Assembly (NCBI GenBank): GCA_023935145.1 | Contig: CM043705.1 | Span: forward strand, 60,680,584 to 60,744,583 | Direction of reading: 5' to 3' | Length of the DNA stretch: 64,000 bases | DNA from: Bretschneidera sinensis | Taxonomy: Eukaryota > Streptophyta > Magnoliopsida > Brassicales > Akaniaceae | In this document: positions 1 to 11,394 of the stretch, one piece after another | Position numbering within the stretch: the first letter of the stretch is position 1 | Layout of the letters: the number at the start of each line of letters is the position of its first letter | Made by a program: the position numbers and the translations under genes | The notes under the pieces: model-generated | The model's database searches: none | What the model saw: the letters and a program-made list of their open reading frames with translations, nothing else | Told to the model about the DNA's origin: nothing

Positions 1-153
1 TCTTCTACGCACTGCCCCTCTCTTTTTTTTAAAAAAAAAATATTACACTAACAAGAAAAGTGTAGTGTTCATCACCAAAGTTGAAACGAATACCAAATTT
101 AACCTAAGATAATTTAGACAAAGTAATTCAAAGGAAAAAGAGAATTCTCATAC

Positions 154-841
154 CGGGAAGCTAAATGTGGAGAGACCTCTTTTCCTCGTTAAGGTATATT
201 TAGCATGTGGTTCTGCTGTATGAAGCATGCATGTGAGTGACTGCCATTGATTAAGACCCATTGAATCCCCAATAAACATGATCCGTTTTCCTTTAAATCT
301 CCTCAAGAAATCTATCCCGTTAAATCTGTTTATATATATAAATTGTCTTATAAGTCATGTAATTAATTATTAAATTAGTAAATGACTTTAGAGAGGAAAA
401 TTAAGGTTGGTAAATATGTACGTACTTTGGTAACGTGCATGAATTGGGCTTCCATCTGTACTTAAGATAATCTTTGTCTGGTCGACCATTTTTATGGCAA
501 TCAAATTGTTTTTCTATAAAAGGGCAACTTTCTGAGCTGTAAAAAGGGTAAGAAGACGTAGTATCATTGTGATAATCCCAACTCCCCTCAAAATAATTAC
601 AATAATCAGTCGTTTCATATCTATATACTTCATAGCAGCGTTTTGTATTCCAAAGGGTTACTTTTATTTTGCACTTATGACAATCATAATCTGTCCTATA
701 GCCTTTCTTACATGGATAGCAAGGGTCGTCAGGTTTAAATTTGATCCCGTATTTCTTCCACCATTCTTTAACTTCCTCTTTTCCCCCAAAAACTTCGAAA
801 GCTATTGCACCAGCAAGAAATATAGGAAGCCAAGCACCCAT
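154..841 (-). CDS. TBL copy A, exons 1-2 (5' part of gene, rest off window)
   Basis: This is the 5' part of a trichome birefringence-like (PMR5/TBL) gene. The family are Golgi type II membrane proteins that O-acetylate cell-wall polysaccharides. Exon 1 (426-841) starts with a short hydrophobic anchor (residues 4-18). A pair of CxxC motifs follows, then the PMR5 N-terminal domain with the typical [18 protein letters not shown] and YRW motifs. Exon 2 (154-325, GT/AG borders) holds the catalytic block FIGDSMG followed by NQWQSL. Exons 3-5 would lie to the left of position 1. The coding sequence seen is open and differs from copy B at only a few residues. Unlike copy B it keeps the intact GDS motif. 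The gene may be functional if its missing exons are sound. Confidence 0.85.
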
Positions 842-2948
842 TTTGAATCGTCAGTGTTTAAATATAAGACACAAAAATAATTAAGGAGATGGACTTATTA
901 CTACTAATTCATTTTGTTCATCAACAACTCAAAGCCCGTTGATTAATTAACTCTTAAATACTGCTGTAGTAGTGGAGTAATTAAGCTACTTGCTTTATAG
1001 CTTTATAAAAGATAATAATTATGCAGTTCGTAAAACGTGTAGAGAAAAAAGAAATGATTACTCATCTTCAGTTTCCGTCCATTTACATACGCTTTTTTAC
1101 GTTGCAGTAAAGGATATATTAATTGGTAACTGATTTGGTGAGCTCGAGCGTAATTTTCAGTGAGTTTGAGATCGTAATTTTTGTTCCATTTAATTGGTAG
1201 AAGTTTAACTTTAATAATTATAACCAAAAAAAAAAAAGAATTTAATGCAAAAAGCCTTGGATTTTCTTCTGTTTCAATTTTTTTTTATTGTATTCTTGTT
1301 TCAGTTTCCACGCTAGCTAGCAATTATGGGTTCTCTGATCCCTTCATATATTTTTTTTGGGTAATTTCATTTTGATCCCTTGTGTTTATTTGGTTTTTCA
1401 CTTTCTCTACTATGAATGCGGTTTAAAACCAATAAAGAATTAGGAACATCTCCGATAAATGTCATACATCTCACATATCAGCAAATATCAAATTCCGTAG
1501 TTTGAAAACAAAATCCAAAAAATGGAAGCCAATGACATTTTACCCAAGTCTTTCATAAATTATAATATATACAAATTATGTACTCGCACAATGCACGTGC
1601 CAACACTATAGTACTGTTGCAGTAGTTTATATTTTAAACTATTTTTGTTAACAATTAGAGAAATTAATTTATATAAAAATGAATATGTTATTTGAATTGG
1701 ATTAGGCAAATAAACACGAGGAAACTATTATTTTAAGTGACTTAAGATTAATGTGTACCTGAATTTTGAATGTATATAAACTTCTTTCAAGACAATGATT
1801 TTTTTAAATAAAATTTTTAGGCCATTATTTGAGTTTGAAATTAAGTGGAGTTATTTTTTTCTTTTTAATGTTTTTCACATTTAATCAAATAATTACAATA
1901 TGTGTAAGGTAAATGAAATGTTCAGCATCTCATCATTGCCTACGTGAATGTTGTCATGATATATATATTAATTACATTACTGTCAATTATATGGAGTAAT
2001 AATTATATCTAAAAAAATAATTACAACTTTTAGATAGAGTACTAAATTGTTTAGATGAATTCTTTTTCTACATAGAATTAAATATTTTTTCGAGGGGAAT
2101 TAGATGAATATTTTAATAAGATAAGGGAAAATCTTTTAAAAATAGCAGAAATCACAGCGTCAAATATTCAATAGGGATGACAACGAAGCGGGTTTGAACC
2201 ACTACCGCCATCTTAGCTCACATACATATGGCAGGATTCAGTGCAACCTCTAGGAGGAGTAGGCCAGAAAAGCAAGAGTTCAATGTAAAATAAATTGATT
2301 GTTTAATTTGTAAAAGATTTGCAATTTTATAAGTAAATTCGAATTGTAATTCTGTGAAGAAAAGAAGATATCGATTTAATGTATTTAACTGCGTACAGAG
2401 TAGTACTGTCTTATCAACATACAGTACTTTTTATTAGGAAGATCACTTGTTCATATAGAATAGTAAATTGTGTTGAAGACTGGCTTAATTTCAAAAACTA
2501 CAAATAAATCCCGGTCAGTGTGAGGAAAAAGAAAACATTGCTTCTTCAGGTCTTTCTTTCTCTCCATTGTGTTAACCTAGTAATTCTTGCTGAATGGAAG
2601 AAGCAACAATCGTGATTTTGCAACACAAATTCCTATATGGTTTGCTGACAGGACATAGCTGCTTTCAAATTATTTTTTTTTTCTTTTAATGACACATACG
2701 TCACTAAAAAGAACAAAATAATTTTGTGGAAGAAGCAATTTCTGCTGCAGAAATAGCCTCTCCAATCTATTAATTTTTTTTCTTATTTTTGGTAGTCTAT
2801 TTAGCCACTAACTTGCACATGTAGGCCGGAATAAGATTTTATATAATTTAGTTAGATTTTGATTAGTTATTCATTAAGGAACAAGGTAGGAATTACAAGT
2901 GTGTTTCACGTTATGCTTTCTTGTGGAAAACTTTGATTTGAAAATAAT
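842..2948. other. intergenic spacer between TBL copies A and B
   Basis: AT-rich spacer with no convincing gene. It contains the upstream region of copy A and the downstream region of copy B. The whole stretch up to about 2289 recurs almost unchanged upstream of copy B at 5440-6887. Positions 1447-2289 recur a third time from 8540. Short ORFs here are not conserved in frame between copies and are probably chance. Confidence 0.75.
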
Positions 2949-5439
2949 CTAGTTCTGAAGTAGAGTTGCATATAGGAGTTCATTCCAGGTATCAGGAAGT
3001 CCGGGGAGACACCAATGGCTGCAGTCTGTTCCAAGGGATTCTACATGACCGTAGGACGAGGGGTGACCATCTTTCCTTAGTTGTGATAAGGTTGTCACAT
3101 TAAGCAACTGAACTTTCTTTTGCATTGTACCTATTACTTTTTCTAGAATTGCTTCCGCTTTATGTAAACCTCCTGGATACTTAGACTCAAGCAATGGATG
3201 TGTTTCCCCTTTGCAAGTCTTCGCATTTTGATCCCCCCAATCTCTTGAACTGTGTTAAAAAAAAAAGAAAGAAAAATATGAAGATATGTAACAAATACAT
3301 ATGACACTCTATAGAAATTTACTTACTTGTGATGATCTGGAGAAACACCCTGGAAGAAGATTTTGGTTGTGGTAGTATCCACATTAGAATTTACCCATCT
3401 AGCCCACGTATTTAATGCTTTCTCATATGCAACCAAGCGATCCATGTCTTTGTATGTAGATTCCCCATCTTGAATAACATCCCATCTGTAAGGTTAATTT
3501 TTTTTTTTTAGAATAGAAATATCACATAAAAGCAAGGTTTTTAATTTTGATTTCAACAAAGATTTCGAGAGTAAAAGAAATACGAAAGTACAGATGAAAA
3601 TTTCGATTTCAATTTGAAATTGTAAAAGGGTAAAAAATTCCATCATCAAGAATTAATTTGTTCAATTGCCAGAAATTGACAAAAAAAATTCCTCGAAATA
3701 TTACCTATCTATTCATGGAAATTGAAGGAATTTTCGAAATATCACACAAATTCTGAATTTTATTGGAAAATCCTGAGTTATTGGTAAAACGATATGAAAT
3801 GGTCAAGATGCGTGGAAATTTGAAATTTCAACGAGATTTTGATCCTCGTATGCAAGGTCCGAGTGAACAAATCAGAAATCATGTGATGAACCATTGTAAT
3901 GGAAAAGATCCTGGTATATATATAAGGTTCTATAAAACCAAAAGTAACTTCAACTAATATTTTTGAAAATAGACACCTGAGATTGCGGTTCAAGGGAATC
4001 AATTGTCTTTTTTAATAGAATTCAATCTATGAACACAAACATATGAAGAGGGTATATATGATTGATTGCACTTTTCAGTTAAAAAAAATCCTCAATATTT
4101 AGAGACACAAATCAAGTGTTAATGAAAAACTTACGGTGTTTTGGATCCACTGTGAAGCCACCAATGCCATGTATTGAAGATCAATGCATCGATTCCCTTC
4201 CATATTTCTCCATCGTTAATGGAATTAAGTTTTAAAATTCGCCGACCTTTCTCCCTAACAACATCAACTAGCAGTGCATTGCGGGAGAACATTAACGAAA
4301 CATTGTAGCTCTACAAAAAGAAAAATGAAATTGAAGTGCGATATGATATTTTAGTAATCGTAACAATTTAGTAAATGAGTGGTTAGTGGTTTTATTCTCC
4401 ACTACATGAATTAAGGGTATCATAGATAGATTTTGTTTTTCTTTTTATTAAAAAATGGTTTATGAGATTGATTCATCATTGGATGAATGTCACAACATCC
4501 ATAATATTGACGTGACTCATTCAAATGATGCATTGAAATCTAAATATTCTCCCCAATTATTGAAGGGGACCTCTGAATTATTCTGATGACGAACTTTCTT
4601 CTTCTACGCACTGCCCCTCTCTTTTTTTTCAAAAAAAAATTTACAATAACAAGAAAAGTGTAGTGTTCATCACCAAAGTTTAAACGAATACCAAATTTAA
4701 CCTAAGATAATTTAGACAAAGTAATTCAAAGGAAAAAGAAAATTCTCATACCGGGAAGCTAAATGTGGAGAGACCTCTTTTCCTCGTTAAGGTATATTTA
4801 GCATGTGGTTCTGCTGTATGAAGCATGCATGTGAGTGACTGCCATTGATTAAGACCCATTGAATCCCTAATAAACATGATCCGTTTTCCTTTAAATCTCC
4901 TCAAGAATTCTTTCCCGTTAAATCTGTTTATATATATAGATTGTCTTATAAGTCATGTAATTAATTATTAAATTAGTAAATGACTTTAGAGAGGAAAATT
5001 AAGGTTGGTAAATATGTACGTACTTTGGTAACGTGCATGAATTGGGCTTCCATCTGTACTTAAGATAATCTTTGTCTGGTCGACCATTTTTATGGCAATC
5101 AAATTGTTTTTCTATAAAAGGGCAACTTTCTGAGCTGTAAAAAGGGTAAGAAGACGTAGTATCATTGTGATAATCCCAACTCCCCTCAAAATAATTACAA
5201 TAATCAGTCGTTTCATATCTATATACTTCATAGCGGCGTTTTGTATTCCAAAGGGTTACTTTTATTTTGCACTTACGACAATCATAATCTGTCCTATAGC
5301 CTTTCTTACATGGATAGCAAGGGTCGTCAGGTTTAAATTTGATCCCGTATTTCTTCCACCATTCTTTGACTTCCTCTTTTCCCCCAAAAACTTCAAAAGC
5401 TATTGCACCAGCAAGAAATAGAGGAAGCCAAGCACCCAT
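2949..5439 (-). CDS. TBL copy B, complete five-exon gene, polysaccharide O-acetyltransferase-like
   Basis: Exons are 5024-5439, 4752-4923, 4135-4310, 3327-3485 and 2949-3249. All have GT/AG borders, and together they give 1224 bp, exactly 408 codons including the stop, in frame. The 407-residue product has a hydrophobic anchor (4-18), two CxxC pairs (41/44 and 54/57), the PMR5N domain (about 78-138) and a PC-esterase domain. The catalytic serine is Ser160 and the C-terminal DCSH box gives Asp383 and His386. TBL proteins act in the Golgi on xylan, mannan, xyloglucan or pectin; the substrate cannot be read from sequence. The block I motif reads FIRDSMG, with Arg158 where family members, and copies A and D, have Gly. 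This may impair activity. The start is the first ATG after in-frame stops and matches copy A. Confidence 0.88.
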
Positions 5440-6044
5440 TTTTTATCGTCAGTGTTTAAATATAAGACACAAAAATAATTAAGGAGATGGACTTATTACT
5501 ACTAATTCATTTTGTTCATCAACAACTCAAAGCCCGTTGATTAATTAACTCTTAAATACTGCTGTAGTAGTGGAGTAACTAAGCTACTTGCTTTATTGCT
5601 TTATAAAAGATAATAATTATGCAGTTCGTAAAACATGTAGAGAAAAAAGAAATGATTACTCATCTTCAGTTTCCGTCCATTTACATACGCTTTTTTACGT
5701 TGCAGTTAAGGATATATTAATTGGTAACTGATTTGGTGAGCTCGAGCGTAACTTTCCGTGAGTTTGAGATCGTAATTTTTGTTCCATTTAATTGGTAGAA
5801 GTTTAACTTTAATAATTATAACCAAAAAAAAGAAAAGAATTTAATGCAAAAAGCCTTGGATTTTCTTCTGTTTCAATTTTTTTTTTATTGTATTCTTGTT
5901 TCAGTTTCCACGCTAGCTAGCAATTATGGGTTCTCTGATCCATTCATATATTTTTTTTGGGTAATTTCGTTTTGATTCCATGTGTTTATTTGGTTTTTCA
6001 CTTTCTCCACTATGAATGCGGTTTAAAACCAATAAAGAATTAGT
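5440..6044. other. upstream region of TBL copy B
   Basis: Near-identical to the region upstream of copy A (842-1446), so both copies probably share promoter elements. A possible TATA-like stretch on the minus strand lies about 20 bases before the copy B start codon. No gene is seen. Confidence 0.5.
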
Positions 6045-6887
6045 AACATCTCCGATAAATGTCATACATCTCACATATCAGCAAATATCAAATTCCATAG
6101 TTTGAAAACAAAATCCAAAAAATTAAAGCTAATGACATTTTACCCAAGTCTTTCATAAATTATAATATATACAAATTATGTACTCGTGCAATGCACGTGC
6201 CAACACTATAGTACTGTTGCAGTAGTTTATATTTTAAACTAATTTTGTTAACAATGAGAGAAATTAATTTATATAAAATTTAATATGTTATTTGAATTGG
6301 ATTAGGCAAATAAACACGAGGAAACTATTATTTTAAGTGACTTAAGATTAATGTGTACCTGAATTTTGAATGTATATAAACTTCTTTCAAGACAATGATT
6401 TTTTTAAATAAAATTTTTAGGCCACTATTTGAGTTTGAAATTAAGTGGAGTTATTTTTTTCTTTTTAATGTTTTTCACATTTAATCAAATAATTACAATA
6501 TGTGTAAGGTAAATGAAATGTTCAGCATCTCATCATTGCCTACGTGAATGTTGTCCTGATATATATATATTAATTACATTACTGTCAATTATATGGAGTA
6601 ATATTTATATCTAAAAAAATAATTACAACTTTTAGATAGAGTACTAAATTGTTTACATGAATTCTTTTTCTACATAGAATTAAATATTTTTTCGAGGGGA
6701 ATTAGATGAATATTTTAATAAGATAAGGGAAAATCTTTTAAAAATAGCAGAAATCACAGCGTCAAATATTCAATAGGGATGACAACGAAGCGGGTTTGAA
6801 CCACTACCGCCATCTTAGCTCACATACATATGGCAGGATTCAGTGCAACCTCTAGGAGGAGTAGGCCAGAAAAGCAAGATTTCAATG
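6045..6887. repeat. left copy of an 840-bp direct repeat
   Basis: This block matches 1447-2289 and recurs again at 8540-9370. The two local copies flank a 1.65 kb unrelated segment in the same orientation. No coding sequence is seen. Confidence 0.75.
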
Positions 6888-7079
6888 TACCACAACTCAG
6901 TATCTCACACATCTCATCATTATAGCTGTCTCTTTTTATGAGACCCAGCCATCTATAATTTAATTCACAATTAATATACCACATCTCAGCATTTCAAATA
7001 ATGCAACGATAATTAAAACAGATGCAGATGCATGAACGATTATGATGGGAACGTCTTCCCACCTGTCGACAGGTTATTA

Positions 7080-7245
7080 TTATCTTAGACCGGCTGCCCT
7101 CCCGATTCTTTTATTCTCATCAGACCGGCTGCCTTCCCGGTTAATTCCAGCATATACCGGTTGTCACGGTTTTTATTTTTCATCCCAGCATATACCAGCT
7201 GTCACGGTTATTTCATTAAACCGGCTGCCTTCCCGGTTCTTTTGG
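7080..7245. repeat. short direct repeats with ACCGG(C/T)TG cores
   Basis: Three copies of a block beginning ACCGGCTGCC and ending in a CCCGGTT-type core, interleaved with two copies of a CCAGCATATACC...TGTCACGG block. The short GC-rich units stand out in AT-rich DNA. They sit within the LTR-like segment. Confidence 0.6.
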
Positions 7246-7404
7246 TTATATTATTTAATGCATATGTGCATGAACAATGATATGAAACAGTAATATAAAC
7301 AGAAATATAAAAACAATATAAAGATTCAAGCCACTTAATTTGGCTATTCTAATTATCCACAAGATTCTTCTCTTCCCAAATCACATAAAAAAAATCCATT
7401 AAAG

Positions 7405-7525
7405 TCTGTCCAGATCCACTAAATTTCATCTCAAATTGTCCATCAGAATTTGTCAAGATCCACTAAAATTCATCTTAAATCATCCATAAAAATTTAGCAA
7501 GATCCGCTAAAATTCATCTCGTCAT
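7405..7525. repeat. three degenerate tandem units of about 45-50 bp
   Basis: Units share a core of AAGATCC(A/G)CTAAAATTCATCT followed by CATCCAT or GTCCATC. Three copies are recognisable, with substitutions. Non-coding. Confidence 0.55.
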
Positions 7526-8392
7526 AATTCATGTTAAAACATCAGTATGTCTCATCAATAATTTATTTATTGCTTTTATTTTTAAGTCAACTTATAAATT
7601 CAAAAAATATTATTACTCACCGAGAAATATTTCTACATATCCAAATTTTCTATCATTCCCATAAATCACTTTTTCATCTATCACCCAAACATACTTAAAT
7701 AATTAAATTTAAGATTATCACTAAAATAATTGATTTTTTTATTTAGACTACTTAAAGTAAATCCAACTCACCACGTAGCACTTAAAGCTACTCGTGGGCC
7801 ACCTCTTTGCCTTTCCAGATCTTCCTCGAATTTTCTCCCAATTGTTGACTACCAACACCTGACATAATATTGGAATTTAAATTTCTTATTATTTCTTCTT
7901 TTCTCCATAAACCACACAGTTTGAAAAAATTTCTAATTTAACCTCCTGAAACTTTCATAAATGATAAAATAACATTACTTTATTACCTTATGCTATTTTG
8001 ATAGCTTCCTGAAATATTTTCGAAAATACTCTCAAAATTTTGTTCCTTCCACCTTTCTTTAAACTCCCAAGTGTTTTAAGAACACAGATGAAATATTTGG
8101 AGCTAATCAAAAATTCTTTCGCGTTCTCTTCATAAATCTCTCGCACACATTATATAGGAGAGCTTGGCTGCAAATTTTAGCAGCTCCCTCCTTCAATCGT
8201 CTCCATGATTTGGAGGATTTAAAAAATAAGACATGATTGCCTTACCAACATAATGATTCACCTTTGTTTTTCTTTTCTTTTCTTTACTTTACTTTTCCCC
8301 ACTAACAACAAAAATAAATAAAACCAAACATTCCACTTGAAATTGTTCTCTTGGTGGCAGCAAGTATGCTGCCCCGAGTTACTATTCCAAGT

Positions 8393-8395
<3 letters not shown>

Positions 8396-8436
<41 letters not shown>
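8396..8436. repeat. homopolymer of 41 T
   Basis: An uninterrupted T run. It could be the tail of a short retroposed element on the minus strand, but the sequence to its right shows no A and B boxes of a SINE. Confidence 0.9.
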
Positions 8437-8439
<3 letters not shown>

Positions 8440-8539
8440 TTTCAACCTTGGTCTCCGGAAATCTTCATTCAGCCATTCAGGGATTTAACTCTTTGTCATA
8501 TTGATAAAAATATATACTTACCCAACTTTTAAAATACGG

Positions 8540-9370
8540 ATATTACAAACATCTCCAATAAATGTCATACATCTCACATATCAGCAAATATCAAATTCTG
8601 TAGTTTGAAAACAAAATCCAAAAAATGGAAGCTAATGACATTTTACCCAAGTCTTTCATAAATTATAATATATACAAATTATGTACTCGTGCAATGCACG
8701 TGCCAACACTATAGTACTATTGCAGTAGTTTATATTTTAAACTAATTTTGTTAACAATGAGAGAAATTAATTTACATAAAAATTAATATGCTATTTGAAT
8801 TGGATTAGGCAAATAAACACGAGGAAACAATTATTTTAAGTGACTTAAGATTAATGTGTACCTGAATTTTGAATGTATATAAACTTCTTTCAAGACAAGG
8901 CTTTTTTTAAATAAGATTTTTAGGCCACTATTTGAGTTTGAAATTAAGTGGAGTTATTTTTTTCTTTTTAATGTTTTTCACATTTAATCAAATAATTACA
9001 ATATGTGTAAGGTAAATGAAATGTTCAGCATCTCATCATTGCCTACGTGAATGTTGTCATGATATATATATTAATTACATTACTGTCAATTATATGGAGT
9101 AATATTTATATCTAAAAAAATAATTACAACTTTTAGATAGAGTACTAAATTGTTTAGTTTCTACATAGAATTAAATATTTTTTCGAGGGGAATTAGATGA
9201 ATATTTTAATAAGATAAGGGAAAATCTTTTAAAAATAGCAGAAATCACAGCGTCAAATATTCAATAGGGATGACAACGAAGCGGGTTTGAACCACTACCA
9301 CCATCTTAGCTCACATACATATGGCAGGATTCAGTGCAACCTCTAGGAGGAGTAGGCCAGAAAAGCAAGA
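8540..9370. repeat. right copy of the 840-bp direct repeat
   Basis: Matches 1447-2289 and 6045-6887 closely, with a small deletion near 9155. Sequence from 9371 to 9968 continues as the downstream flank of TBL copy C, matching 2290-2948. Confidence 0.75.
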
Positions 9371-9968
9371 GTTCAACGTAAAATAAATTGATTGTTTAAT
9401 TTGTAAAAGTTTTGCAATTGTATAAGTAAATTCGAATTGTAATTCTGTGAAGAAAAGAAGATATCGATTTAATGTATTTAACTGCGTACAGAGTAGTACT
9501 GTCTTATCAACATACAGTACTTTTTATTAGGAAGATCACTTGTTCATATAGAATAGTAAATTGTGTTGAAGACTGGCTTAATTTCAAAAAATACAAATAA
9601 ATCCCGGTCAGTGTGAGGAAAAAGAAAACCTTGCTTCTTCAGGTCTTTCTTTCTCTCCATTGTGTTAACCTAGTAATTCTTGCTAAATGGAAGAAGCAAC
9701 AATCGTGATTTTGCAACACAAATTCCTATATGGTTTGCTGACAGGACATAGCTGCTTTCAAATTATTTATTTTTTTTCTTTTAATGACACATACGTCACT
9801 AAAAAGGACAAAATAATTTTGTGGAAGAAGCAATTTCTGCTGCAGAAATAGCCTCTCCCATCTTTTAATTCTTTTTCTTATTTTTGGTACTCTATTTAGC
9901 CACTAACTTGTACATGTAGGCCAGAATAAGATTTTATATAATTTAGTTTGATTTTGATTAGTTATTCA

Positions 9969-11394
9969 TTAAGGAACAAGGTAGGAATTACAAGTGTGTT
10001 TCACGTTATGCTTTCTTGTGGAAAACTTTGATTTGAAAATAATCCAGTTCTGAAGTAGAGTTGCATATAGGAGTTCATTCCAGGTATCAGGAAGTCCAGG
10101 GAGACACCAATGGCAGCAGTCTGTTCCAAGGGATTCTACATGACCGTAGGACGAGGGGTGACCATCTTTCCTTAGTTGTGATAAGGTTGTCACATTAAGC
10201 AAATGAACTTTCTTTGGCATTGTACATATTACTTTTTCTAGAATTGCTTCCGCTTTATGTAAACCTCCTGGATACTTAGACTCAAGCAATGGATGTGTTT
10301 CCCCTTTGCAAGTCTTCGCATTTTGATCCCCCAAATCTCTTGAACTGTGTTAAAAAAAAAAAATATGAAGATATGTAACGAATACGTATGACACTATAGA
10401 AATTTACTTACTTGTGATGATCTGGAGAAACACCATGGAAGAAGATTTTGGTTTTGGTAGTATCCACATTAGAATTTACCCATCTAGCCCACGTATTCAA
10501 TGCTTTCTCATATGCAACCAAGCGATCCATGTCTTTGTATGTAGATTCCCCATCTTGAATAACATCCCATCTGTAAGGTTAATTTTTTATTTTTTTTAGA
10601 ATAGAAATATTACATAAAAGCAAGGTTTTTAATTTTGATTTCAACAAAGATTTCGAGAGTAAAAGAAATACGGAAGTACAGATGAAAATTTCGATTTCAA
10701 TTTGAAATTATAAAAGGGTAAAAAATTCCATCATCAAGAATTAATTTGTTCAATTGCCAGAAATGGACAAAAAAAATTCCTCGAAATATTACCTATCTAT
10801 TCATGGAAATTGAAGGAATTTTTGAAATATCACACAAATTCTGAATTTTATTGGAAAATCCTGAGTTATTTGGTAAAACGATATGAAATGGTCAAGATGC
10901 GTGGAAATTTGAAATTTCAACGAGATTGTGATCCTCGTATGCAAGGTCAGAGTGAACAAATCAGAAATCATGTGATGAACCAATGTAATGGAAAAGATCC
11001 TGGTATATATATATAAGGTTCTATAAAACCAAAAGTAACTTCAACTAATATTTTTGAAGGATAGACACCTGAGATTGCGGTTCAAGGGAATCAGTTGTCT
11101 TTTTTAATAGAATTCAATCTATGAACACAAACATATGAAGAGGGTATATATGATTGATTGCACTTTTAAGTTAAAAAAACATCCTCAATATTTATAGACA
11201 CAAATCAAGTGTTAATGAAAAACTTACGGTGTTTTGGATCCACTGTGAAGCCACCAATGCCATGTATTGAAGATCAATGCATCGATTCCCTTCCATATTT
11301 CTCCATCGTTAATGGAATTAAGTTTTAAAATTCGCTGACCTTTCTCCCTAACAACATCAACTAGCAATGCATTGCGGGAGAACATTAACGAAAC
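9969..11394 (-). pseudogene. TBL copy C, truncated (exons 5, 4 and part of 3)
   Basis: Exon 5 (9969-10344), exon 4 (10412-10570) and the downstream part of exon 3 (11228-11394) match copy B closely. Exon 3 stops where a gypsy LTR begins at 11395, and exons 1-2 are not next to it. The DxxH box reads DCCH, against DCSH in copy B. The copy B stop codon TAG is TGG here, so the frame runs on for about 26 residues. A Trp near the start of exon 5 is changed to Leu. With no promoter, no start and no GDS block it cannot make an enzyme. Confidence 0.88.

Larger units (their letters stand above)
6888..8539. mobile_element. LTR-like segment between the direct repeats
   Basis: Non-coding sequence absent from the A-B spacer. 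Its layout resembles the gypsy LTR at 11395-13954: a GGGA-ACGTCT-CCCAC-like block near 7045, short GC-containing repeats, then a CTCACC...CTACTCGTGG...CTCTTT block near 7765, all with pyrimidine-rich DNA following. I infer a related LTR fragment. No target duplication or clear TG/CA ends were found. Confidence 0.4.
4599..11394. repeat. tandem duplication of the TBL unit
   Basis: Position 4599 onward repeats the window from position 1 with only scattered differences, giving a unit of about 4.6 kb. Positions 8540-11394 then match 1447 to about 4301. Introns, exons and spacers are all included, so the array grew by segmental tandem duplication, not retroposition. The short poly-T/poly-A tracts in the first intron differ in length between copies. 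Confidence 0.85.

Noticed and set aside
569..880. Plus-strand ORF opposite TBL exon 1
   Set aside because: Shadow of the real exon on the other strand; conserved only because the exon is.
3763..4002. ORFs of 64-74 codons in the TBL intron, repeated near 10810
   Set aside because: They lie within an intron; a one-base length difference between copies B and C breaks the frame, and no domain is visible.
7080..7525. CRISPR-like direct repeats
   Set aside because: Irregular spacing, degenerate units and plant nuclear context; better explained as LTR-internal repeats.
8396..8620. SINE with poly-A tail on the minus strand
   Set aside because: No A or B box of a tRNA-derived promoter and no flanking duplication seen.
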